Shown piece by piece: positions 56,121 to 64,000 of a DNA stretch of 64,000 bases. The position numbers and the translations under genes were made by a program. Under the pieces are notes generated by a model. That model had not been told where the DNA came from, did no database searches, and saw nothing but the letters and a program-made list of their open reading frames with translations. Every line of letters begins with the position of its first letter. Positions within the stretch are counted from its first letter, which is position 1. Source of the stretch: Hemicentrotus pulcherrimus (taxonomy: Eukaryota; Echinodermata; Echinoidea; Camarodonta; Strongylocentrotidae); assembly GCA_003118195.1 (NCBI GenBank), contig BEXV01000061.1, positions 342,454-406,453 on the forward strand, given 5' to 3'.

Positions 56121-59100
56121 AACAATCTCAGAATGCCCAAGTTAGGAGTATGGTAAGTGGACATGAGGCAAGCGATGTTGCTGGATATTTCACTTGTGTT
56201 TCATAATTTTTTGTCCAACACATTTTTATTTTTGTATTGTGCTTAGATTGAGATTTAGGATATTGGTGTCTTGATCCATTGCTCCAATCACATTTAGTCT
56301 GTGCTTTCATCATCATCATCATCATTTATTAAAGACAGCATTTCACTCTATGAGTGGTTACTGGTGACACTTCCTCCCTCCCTCCCTCCCCCCACATTTT
56401 CTTGTCTCAAACATCCTTCTGATTTTATAGACCAGCCTTACTGCTTTCTTTCTTCACCGTGTCTTTCATCAAATCTTTGGTCTTCTTTTCCCTCTTATGC
56501 CATCTACTTCCCTCTTATGCCATCTACTTCCAGATCTCACACTCTTTTTATCATCTTCCCTTCTTCCCTTCTTCTCTCTTTCCCTTCCTATATTTCCTCA
56601 AAGATATAAGGTTAGGATTGTTATAAAGGGGTAACAAAATGGTGCCTTATTTGTTCAATTGACTAAACTCTGTATGGAAGGCTGTGGGCTAAATCAAACA
56701 ATGAGTTACTAGATTACAACTAGATAAAAGTAAGGGTCTCTATTATGATTGGAGACTTTCTAGAACAACCCTGTAGAAAAAAAAATGTTATTTCAAGTGG
56801 TTTTTGTGACAGATACAGAGAAAATGCTCCAAATTGTGCCTCTGTATTTTAAATTAATGAGTATTTTGTATTTCAGTACACTTTTAAATTGATTTTTACA
56901 CTACAGTACCTACTGACAATTGAAAAATGTCACCTCATTTTTATAATTGAGTTTAACTTTGAGATCAATTGCACAGGTGTCCAGAAAATATCTGAAGCAT
57001 GCCTAATATACATATATACATGTATATGTACAGGTTTATGGGTATTTTAAGTCCAGCATATTTCAAGATTTTATCAACGTCACACATGAGGCGTTCCATT
57101 GCCTCACAAACAGGATGGAATGATATTCCATTCATTTCCTTTATTTCCTGCCATTGATAATTTCAGTGATTAAGAGTTGAACTCATGAATGAATCTGATT
57201 CAGTAGATTCTACATCATAGACATACATGTAGAGGTACATCATAAAGTGTCATCAACTATTTAAAATTGATAGCATGTAGGGTTGGTCTGTTTTTGTTTA
57301 AAACAGTTTACAACGTTAAAGTAGCATCGTTGATTAATAAAAGAGTCAACAAGATCTAACATGCCTTCCAGAAGAAATATGATGCAAAGTATGATGTAAA
57401 ATTGTATACTCATGTAACTTTGTAGATATTATATGAATATTTTGGCAATTACATCATCAAAATAAACATAATTCTTATTATCTAATATATGAAATTCTAT
57501 TCTTAAAAGGGAATTCAAGGGATTTGCGAGGTGGACAATATGGAGGGTAATAATGATTGTTTTAAAAGTATTTCGTCGCCCCCTTCAAATTCACGGTCAA
57601 GTATAAATTCTACCAAGGTGCAATGCAACAATGTGCAGTTATTTTACGCACAGTTGTTTACTTTTAATGACAGGAGAATAGCATATTAAAGCTTGTCTGC
57701 ACTAGTTTGGCCAGAGGGATTAGACCTCCCTGCAAGGACACTGACAGGTGGTTATCTCATCAAATCAGCTCTCAATTAACATAAGAAAAAGGGGATCATG
57801 GGGGACCAACAAGCACCGATTAGGCATTGTTTGCTATATATAGGGGGCAAAAGTAGCTATAAGTAGTGCAGTAGGGCTTAAATGAGTCTATTAAATCCAT
57901 CCTTTTGCTTGCAGGGGAGACGGCAAGTAGAAAGTTTGACAGTACCTCCTCCACGGAGACCGACGGGGGCGGCTGCATCGGCCAACAGCAACCCCAGCAG
58001 CCATGGCGCCCCCTCCTACAATGCAGTGGTGGAGGCTGGCTTACTAGCAGCCAGCGCAGCATCACAACCAGAGTCCCAGTACCTATTATCAAGGTGAGTA
58101 CAGTCTTGTATCTCTGAAAGCCATCATTTAAATCTGAGATGCATGGCCATACGTGTTATCAGTGTCTGTGATATGGTGTAATATTAAAGCACAAAAAAAT
58201 TTGCCCTTCAAAATGATCAAGAAGTGCCTCAAAAATGTAACAATCTTTGAGTGACCGGTTTTACCATACTCATTTCCCCCAATAGACTGTAGTGTTATGA
58301 AAACGCAAATTTGATTTTGATTTCCAATCATTAATATCTTGATAATCAGACAGGCAGTCTGCTTGTAAAAGTCATGAGGTTCCTGACTGACCTAAAGGTT
58401 CATAATTATCAATGTAGCATGAACTAAATCCAGAATTTTGTTTCAGAATCTGAGACAAAGTTACCCAATCCCTTTAAAGATAAAGTTGAGTTCTGGTCAT
58501 GCGATTGCATCGTAAAAGAAAAGATGTGGAATCGACCAGAAAAGGTTGATCATCTAGCATATAAGTATTTGTGTGTACGACAAGGTTCTGGAATCATCAA
58601 AATGATAACAAATCAGAAACTGAGACAAAGTTACAGGATCCCTTTAAGTTGAACTCCAAACTTAAGGGCAAACTTCTCCCTCTAAAGAAAAGGCAGAAAG
58701 ATCAAAAAGGCTGATAAAGGTTGATAGTTTGAATAAAAATCAGACAAAAAATAGTTGTGAACTTTTGTAAGTTGTAATCACAATATGTGTGGAAATTTCA
58801 AATTGGCTGAATTGGTAAGGTGACTGTGATGTAGGGTCAATTATTCAAAATTAATCACTCTTGAGGGTGCTTTCTTTTTAGAGGACTTGTAGTAATAGGG
58901 AGTTTATAGCAGAAACACTGGATATAGGCTGTCCTACCCTAAATAAGCCAATAATAAAATGTAGATTATTAGGTTGTCTCTTCCTGAAATAGCTTATAAC
59001 GTAAACGTTACGATAACATAACATTTGGTAGTCTCTCCAGCACCTTCTCTTTCTTCTCTCAAATTAATTGTCAATAAAATATAATAATGAAGTATATCTT

Positions 59101-59655
59101 TACCCTCTGTACTGTTTATTTGTTACAGGAAAACAAATAAAAGGACCGTCTTCCCGAAATGCCAATTTGATTGTACCATGCAATCACTCATTCAATAACT
59201 GCTCTACATTTAGTTTGTCAATATACAATGTAAGGTAGACCTCTTTTACGGTAACCATTTGTGGCTTTTGAGCTCTACTTAAAGAGTGGGAAGGGGGCTG
59301 AGTTTGATTCACCACTTGATGGCAGTTGGTCTCTCCAGTACAGTATCATCTTTTATATTTGTTCTCCATATCTCTCTTCTCTCTCTCTCTCTCTTTTCAA
59401 TTTAGGATAAACGAGCCTTCCCTGTCAGAGACTGACCTCCAGGTTTCAGAGATAGAGAACGCAGACCGCAGCTTCTTTCTCCAAGATCTGATCCTCTCCA
59501 CGCTAAACGACTCCGACAAGGACTCCGACACTTCCCTAGAAAACATAGAGGCCGCTCTAGCACGGAGCAGTCCCATGGAGGATACGACGATAGCATCGCC
59601 AACCCTTCGCAAGTTAGGATCTTTAAATTTGAAAGAGAAGGAGGGGCCGGCATAG
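49947..59655 (+). CDS. KCMF1: KCMF1 zinc-finger E3 ubiquitin ligase, exon 1 missing
   Basis: KCMF1 is a conserved E3 ligase of animals and a partner of UBR4 in protein quality and stress-response control. Seven exons in phase: 49947-50114, 52639-52778, 54409-54510, 55148-55313, 55965-56152, 57915-58093, 59406-59655 (396 residues visible; human about 381 in total). Order: ZZ zinc finger (CDCC ... CLICYDYDLCSTCYE ... H ... H, residues 3-48), two C2H2/Di19-type fingers (CPYCGKMGYTETTLQEHVTS then EH; CPVCAASPGGDPNHVTDDFA then AH), the basic VRHLRRMFHPGRG segment, NREAMDPIAELLSQLSGARR, a 16-Gln tract, and a C-terminal ADRSFFLQDLILSTL helix with LGSLNLKE at the end. Only the initiating codons (about six residues, ending in a split Gly) are absent, perhaps in the 45300-45929 gap. 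The intron after exon 54409-54510 appears to be U12-type AT-AC. Confidence 0.95.
50115..52638. other. KCMF1 intron (2.5 kb)
   Basis: AT-rich. Holds ACATGTACATGTAC runs (51508-51522, 51599-51612, 51725-51740), a C8-A8 homopolymer junction (51356-51377) and a possible inverted-repeat element near 51898-52030 (CGGTCACAAATGCC, then CGAACCTTTGTGACAG). No exon seen. Confidence 0.65.
52639..52778 (+). CDS. KCMF1: KCMF1 exon: first C2H2-type finger
   Basis: A 140-bp exon between TGTCAG and GTGAGT. It encodes LYYGGEAVSLDQAQSFSCPY, then CGKMGYTETTLQEHVTSEHS, then DSNAEV. The finger ligands are the C-x2-C pair and the two His of EHVTSEH. Confidence 0.95.
53028..53115. repeat. Dispersed repeat, inverted mate at 58483-58563
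   Basis: About 85 bp (GATCAACCTTTTCTGATCGA, AATGCAATCGCACGACCAGA) matches the reverse complement of 58483-58563 with roughly one difference in ten bases. Both copies lie in KCMF1 introns. Confidence 0.85.
53131..53487. mobile_element. TIR element (~357 bp)
   Basis: Left end TAAGCCCACTGCACACTTTG; right end on the minus strand TAAGGCCTGGCACACACTTT. This gives an inverted terminal repeat of about 20 bp ending in a TTAA-like edge. No transposase encoded. Confidence 0.75.
53890..54105. repeat. 216-bp near-perfect inverted repeat (hairpin)
   Basis: Two arms of about 100 bp (53890-53995 and 54006-54105) are reverse complements with about ten changes and one CATG-type insertion. The loop is about 10 bases (TCTCAGCCCA). 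Within each arm there are further sub-palindromes built from TAGTGCACT/GTGCACT and TGCACTA. The outer end is TACAGTATCCATCAAAATAA. Confidence 0.92.
54409..54510 (+). CDS. KCMF1: KCMF1 exon: second C2H2-type finger
   Basis: A 102-bp exon after TTGTAG. It encodes VCPVCAASPGGDPNHVTDDF, then AAHLTLEQRSSREI. The 3' boundary is set at GAAATT|ATATCCTTT, because joining to GACGAAGCAGG restores the conserved order (R-E-I)(D-E-A-G-N-V-R-H) with no extra residues. Confidence 0.9.
54511..55147 (+). other. KCMF1: Putative U12-type AT-AC intron of KCMF1
   Basis: A 637-bp phase-0 intron starting ATATCCTTTG and ending TATCTTAC. The start matches the minor-spliceosome 5' consensus ATATCCTT exactly. TTCTCCTTGAC at 55123-55133 fits the U12 branch site, with the branch A at 55132, 15 bases before the terminal AC. 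No polypyrimidine tract separates branch and acceptor, as expected for this class. Confidence 0.88.
55148..55313 (+). CDS. KCMF1: KCMF1 exon: VRHLRRMFHPGRG segment
   Basis: A 166-bp exon ending before GTGAAT. It encodes DEAGNVRHLRRMFHPGRGIG, then PRPRRTNMHFGGGSGLSAGQ, then SSGSPGNREAMDPIA. Basic and Gly/Ser-rich; the VRH-RRMFHPGRG and NREAMDPIA blocks are conserved in the family. Confidence 0.94.
55854..55884. repeat. (GA)n microsatellite
   Basis: GA run of about 28 bp in a KCMF1 intron, 80 bp upstream of the polyglutamine exon. Confidence 0.9.
55965..56152 (+). CDS. KCMF1: KCMF1 exon: polyglutamine tract
   Basis: A 188-bp exon between ATCAG and GTAAGT. It encodes LLSQLSGARRSAGGLGSHSS, then TASQLHQLQMMQLQLER, then 16 consecutive Gln (mixed CAA/CAG at about 56073-56126), then SQNAQVRSM. 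The Q-rich helix is a KCMF1 feature, but the pure Gln run looks longer than in vertebrates. Confidence 0.93.
56308..56590 (-). mobile_element. Truncated non-LTR retrotransposon 3' end, copy 2
   Basis: Parallels 39385-39725: (CAT)n at 56308-56325, then CTTTCTTTCTTCACC, TTTCCCTCTTATGCCATC and CAGATCTCAC blocks in the same order. It includes a tandem duplication of CTACTTCCCTCTTATGCCAT. Frameshifted and decayed. Confidence 0.75.
57686..57882. mobile_element. TTAA-family MITE, copy D (complete)
   Basis: Starts TTAAAGCTTGTCTGCACTAG and ends TAGTGCAGTAGGGCTTAA, with TTAA at both edges. The interior has AGGGATTAGACCTCCCTGC and ATCATGGGGGACCAAC. It ends 32 bp before the acceptor of the next KCMF1 exon. 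Confidence 0.9.
57915..58093 (+). CDS. KCMF1: KCMF1 exon: Ala/Ser/Pro-rich linker
   Basis: A 179-bp exon between TTGCAG and GTGAGT. It encodes GRRQVESLTVPPPRRPTGAA, then VVEAGLLAASAASQPESQYL, then LSR. Low family conservation except the end, where (Q)YLLSR matches FLLTR before the next block in vertebrates. Confidence 0.88.
58094..59405. other. KCMF1 intron (1.3 kb)
   Basis: Contains the inverted mate of a dispersed repeat (58483-58563), flanked by direct repeats CTGAGACAAAGTTAC near 58449 and 58620, and a (CT)n run just before the acceptor (59375-59395). Confidence 0.7.
58483..58563. repeat. Dispersed repeat, inverted mate of 53028-53115
   Basis: AAAGTTGAGTTCTGGTCATG through AGAAAAGGTTGATCATCTAG is the reverse complement of 53028-53115. 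It sits between two direct copies of CTGAGACAAAGTTAC-CCCTTTAA-like sequence, suggesting a larger insertion of about 190 bp. Confidence 0.8.
59406..59655 (+). CDS. KCMF1: KCMF1 last coding exon
   Basis: A 250-bp exon after TTTAG to the TAG at 59653-59655. It encodes INEPSLSETDLQVSEIENAD, then RSFFLQDLILSTLNDSDKDS, and ends SLNLKEKEGPA. The (A/G)DRS-F-Q-L-LSTL helix and LNLKE match the vertebrate C-terminal region. Confidence 0.94.
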
Positions 59656-62600
59656 CACATAGCCTCTCCCTGTATTTGTGTGTTGTTTGTGACTGATATT
59701 GTAACGAGGCGAGTAAAAGAGAGATAAAATCACAAAACCAATTTACCAGTGCATTCTTGTATATTATATTAATATGAATATATAAACTATGATATCCAAT
59801 GGTAGAGAACCTGCATAGCGTTATCAGGTCAGTATAGGACTGGGCTAGGTCGGGGGCCAAGAATAGCGGGCACTCACTTCAGACTTTTGCAATATTTTAT
59901 TTTATACTTTTTTGCAGATGTAGTAGATTGTTTAGAGAGAGGCCCTTCAAAGTTGTTGCGATAATGATCCTGTGTGACAGGGAATTTTTCCTCTTTTTTT
60001 GTTTTTTTGTTGTTGTTGGTAAGAATTTGAAGAAATAATGACATTTAGATCCTAAATTGGCAACCTGTCACGTTGCATTTGTTGTCTTTCTGTCAAGCAG
60101 CCTGCCAGATAAGCGCATATGTTGTTCATTTCATTCAGAACAAGTTTTTATAGATATCTGCGCGCGAGCAATCTGCCTTATGTTATGCTATTACTTTTCT
60201 TTGTGATCCTTGAGTACCATCTTTTATTGATGAAGGCACATGCCCCATCTTTCTTAACATGTTTCTGGTGAAACAAGTTCTACATGATAACTTTTCACGC
60301 CATCTAATTAAAATAGTTGTCTCAGGCTTTGGCCTTATGGCAACATACATGTAGCCCATTATTATTAATATTATTTGTTTATATCTTGATTACAAAACTA
60401 CAAATCTATTTCGATTAAATGTTAAAAACCAAAATCATACATTAATCTACCTAACAAAGTAAAGTTTTAGAGCTCTTGCACCCTTTGGTCAAGCCCCTCC
60501 AAACACATTGTCAGATTTCATATTTTGCAATGGAGAAAATGGCAAGAAACCTCAAAGTTTTAGCTAAAGGAAAATCATTTTTCTCCCATCAAGTGAAGTG
60601 TGTAATAAATGAGGGGGGATGAGTTAGCTCCTTGATTGTTATCTAAAGTTTATGTATTCTGGTTTTCCTCTGTTTCCGGCAGTTCCTGTCATACACAGAA
60701 ATTAAAAGTGAAGGAATATTTAGAATTTATCTTTATCCAAAATGTGAACACGATAACACCGTTTTATCATCATTTCTGTGACCATTGGCATTACTGTACT
60801 TCCTTTTGTAGGTGGTGCATGAACTTGGTAAAACCCCCTACATAATAACAGTTATTTTTTGCACTAAGCACCTCCATAGCGTATTGAGGCAGATAGTTGC
60901 GACACACACATGCGATTAAAGGTCAATTTTCGGAGCTCCATGATTTGACCTTTGATTGTACACATGTCCGACTTTGCTCTTGATACGTAACAAGCACCCC
61001 TTACCCCCCAACAGACCCTATTAACCAACTGCTTTGTATAGATTTCCTGATTACACAAGCAGGTCATCTATTTTTGAATACTAATACACAAATTGCAAAA
61101 AATAAATGTTTTTATTGAACATGTCAAGTTTAAATGACATAAAAAAGAGGACTTTAATTGTGATTGTTATGATCAAATTTTAAAAATGTCACTTGTAGCT
61201 GTAAAGATAGTAATGCTGTCACATGCAGAAATGGCCAATATCTTTAATCAGTTTTAATGTACCGACTTACCAGGGTATTTGAAGATTTCATTAATGGTAG
61301 GAAAAAGGAGGCTCTTTAGTATTACTTTTCTCTGTTTGCGAGACTTGCTTAATACTGACATTACATTACTTACATGTACCTAGTGAATTTAAGTTTTAGG
61401 CTGATCATTTTGGCATCTCCCAAGGTATTCTTGAGTTCAAATGATGAAAAAAGAAATGAAAAAAAGAAATTCTCACAATTCAAAATATATATAAAAAACA
61501 AAGAAACAAAATCAATGCAATACGAAATATCTGATTTAACAATTTGAAAATTGTGACTATAATATAACATGTTGCCCCATATCTTCATATCTGTGTCCGT
61601 GCTTTGATATTGTTTGGGATTAGGGAGTATTTAGGTCTGATCAACTCTAACCAGAATTCAGTGTTCCATATCAACAATTCAAAATAACCAAAAGACTTAT
61701 TTGTTGTTTGTGAAAGACATTTTTTTTTCATTAGCTGAGCTCAAGATTATCCTGAAAGTAAAAGATTGGGAAGTCCCAGGGCAGATTTGAGATAATTAAT
61801 TTGTTAGCGCTGTTGATGACTTGTATATCTTATATCTGTATTGTTGTGTATGAATGAAAGTAATCAAAAGCAATGCCTTGAATTGGAAGGGAACTGATCA
61901 ACAATGTAATTTTTATCAAGGTGACTAATACTTATTATGGGAATGGTGAAAGGAGATCAAGCATTGTGGAATGAAATTTCCAGAGAATTTCCAATTTTGA
62001 AAAAAAAGAATATCATAGACATTTTAATAAAAATCTACAAAAAATTAAAAAATGATACACATGTAATATATAAACTAACATGAAGTACTTTTGCAACAGT
62101 TAAACTTCCTATCAACTAATTATCAAATTTATGAAATAGTGAATTTTGAATAGCTTTGTTTAAAGAATGACACAAATGGCAAACAAACCTATTTAAAATT
62201 CTATATTCAATGTATTTTAGGAATGGTTGATGGGAATCTCAACTGTTGTGAAAGCGGGTAATATTAGAAAATATATCACTTATTTGTAGATTTTTATTGA
62301 AACGTCTCTAATAAACTGAATTCCAAATTGAGAACTCTCAGGAAATGTCATACCCCAATGATTGGAATCGCCCTGAAGATGTCATTTGCTCGCTACCACC
62401 ATCTTAAAGTACTCGTTTATAAAGTGAAGAAAAGAAAATTAATTTGATTATAGAGCCATGAGATTTAAATAAAACGCACAGAGTTTGTATGTATTTTAAG
62501 GGACACTGTGAACTGAAACATTCTATGGCGTCGATGTGTAAAGGGGCATGGCTACCGAATGACATTGTGTGTTTGAATCGTGTATATATTCCAAGATGAA

Positions 62601-64000
62601 TTCAAATGATAATGGCATTGCGGAGACAATGTCATAGTGTGTTTTCAAACCATGTATTTGTCAAAAGGCTAGGTGACATGACAGGCAGCTGCTTAGTTTT
62701 CTAGCTTTTTTTCTCTGTTTTCATCACAATTGTGTTTGCTTTAACAACAACAAACTCTTAGGAATATCCTCAATAATCTTTTAATCATGTCAACCAGAGT
62801 TGTGATGTCAAAAGTAGTACTCCTTTCAGGGTTTTTTTTTTCTTCTAATATTTATTAATATCCTGAAATTCCTTCAGTAATTTTCTTCTTCTTCATGACT
62901 CGCTCTAATTAAAATGTAATTAAGGAGGAATAACATCAACAACAGTGATTCAAAACAAACTGGCATTCATCTTGAAAATAAGCCCACCTGTAATCAAAAG
63001 TAGAAATTTAAACTAAAATGTTTAAGAATCTAGGTTGAATTATTCACCCCCAGTTTGTCCTGAGTTTGTATGTATTTTAAGGGACACTGTGAACTGAGAA
63101 CCTCAGAATGTGCAAGAGCAAATTCAAAGAGTTCATGAGTTCTAGAAGTTATTGAACCAATTCTCCTGAACCCAATACCACAAGGTCTCATAATGCCTCA
63201 AAATTCATATCCACGCTACAAGTAATGCTGGGATTAACATGCACATGCCCAGTAGTGGACACAAAGTTTGAGGCATCTAAAACAATGTAATTAGCCTTGA
63301 ATAAACAACTTCAAGGTCAGAAATTCTTCTTCTTTTTCCATCTTGAAAGTGCAAACAATGGATAAGTATTGCAAATGTTTGCAGGATTGACATTGTCAAT
63401 TAAATGTACTCTAGGAACCTGCTTGAAATGGAATTTTAACACAGGCATATATAGGTGTTGAGACTTTACACAAACTAGGTGAGCCTTTGTATTATTTTGG
63501 GTTGGTCTCCAATTTTTTGTACAGGGCTCTGGGCTAGTAATCAAATGTGACATATGATTTTTTTTTTTTCTCTCACTTTCTTTAAATTCTTGAGAAAGCC
63601 AGGAATCTTCAAAGAATGTCAAGTTCTTACCATAATTCTGTTTTAAATCAAAGTGATTTATTGCTGTGAGTGTGGAAAGCCAGTAATATTCTCTGTTATA
63701 CCCTGAACTGTTAAACAAAGTTCCATTTAATTTCAAATAGATTCTCTTGAATTGATTTTCTTGTTAACTTAAAAAAAAAAACCTGCTCATATTTCGAGCT
63801 CTACTTACATTTGGCTGTGTCTAATACGTAAATACATATCTTGCTGTCCCAAGGCTTTTCACAGATATGTCAAATTTGATATACTAAAACAAATGGCTCT
63901 ATCCAAAAACTGAACATCATTTAGCAGTGCTTTCTTTATTTAAAAAAAAATGCCTTACCATATGTAACTGTATCAAATACTTGTAGCATTTTCATTTTCC
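59656..64000. other. KCMF1 3' UTR and downstream intergenic DNA
   Basis: AT-rich DNA without recognised genes. A repeated phrase GAGTTTGTATGTATTTTAAGG with GACACTGTGAACTGA occurs at 62481-62517 and 63064-63100. Homopolymer T/A runs are common. No polyadenylation site can be fixed with confidence; AATAAA occurs at about 61101. Confidence 0.6.

Larger units (their letters stand above)
56153..57914. other. KCMF1 intron (1.8 kb) with LINE fragment and MITE
   Basis: Holds a decayed LINE 3' end (56308-56590) and a full TTAA-family MITE (57686-57882) ending about 30 bp before the next exon. The remainder is AT-rich without recognised content. Confidence 0.75.

Noticed and set aside
63317..63736. 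139-residue minus-strand frame
   Set aside because: No recognisable domain and the sequence looks like ordinary AT-rich DNA. I could not support it as a gene.
1..64000. CRISPR array, operon or bacterial-type system
   Set aside because: The window is intron-bearing animal DNA; the tandem repeats seen are microsatellites, splice-site repeats or transposon ends.

Overview
The window is eukaryotic genomic DNA: small coding exons (72 to 290 bp) separated by long AT-rich introns, many microsatellites, and a dense population of short inverted-repeat elements and SINEs. The proteins and the repeat content (ACATGT-rich DNA, tRNA-derived SINEs, abundant foldback elements) suggest an invertebrate deuterostome, most likely a sea urchin. 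The species cannot be fixed from the sequence alone. N runs at 15824-15925 and 45300-45929, plus single Ns at 454, 38334 and 49411, show this is a draft assembly.

Three protein-coding genes can be reconstructed exon by exon with consistent splice phases. (1) Plus strand, 3315-30578: an adhesion GPCR of subfamily A (ADGRA2/ADGRA3, GPR124/GPR125-like). It has LRRs, LRRCT, an Ig domain, a hormone-receptor domain, GAIN/GPS, seven TM helices and a C-terminal PDZ ligand. Its first exon(s) lie upstream of the window; 17 exons and about 1,344 residues are visible. (2) Minus strand, 44079-38563: a complete six-exon quinoid dihydropteridine reductase (QDPR) of 236 residues. (3) Plus strand, 49947-59655: KCMF1, a ZZ/C2H2-type zinc-finger E3 ligase, seven exons and 396 residues visible. 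Only the tiny first exon is missing, perhaps hidden in the 45300-45929 gap. QDPR and KCMF1 are divergently arranged. The three genes do not form an obvious pathway: one is a surface receptor, one recycles tetrahydrobiopterin, and one acts in ubiquitin signalling.

Non-coding layout: 1-3314 is upstream or intron sequence; 3387-16087 is a long LRR-region intron; 16160-28924 holds short introns with repeats close to exons; 30579-38562 is the receptor 3' UTR and intergenic DNA; 44080-49946 is the QDPR/KCMF1 intergenic region or KCMF1 intron 1; 59656-64000 is KCMF1 3' UTR and intergenic DNA. At least seven families of short inverted-repeat elements, two SINEs, two LINE 3' ends, one 122-bp triplicate and several splice-site-related duplications were found by eye.

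The most interesting signals are: a minor-spliceosome (U12-type, AT-AC) intron in KCMF1; an in-frame, stop-terminated partial copy of KCMF1 exon 2 behind a huge polypyrimidine tract; a tandem array that repeats the 3' splice site of the receptor's Ig exon; and a SINE whose head looks 7SL/Alu-like. I found no evidence for a wholly new multi-gene system.
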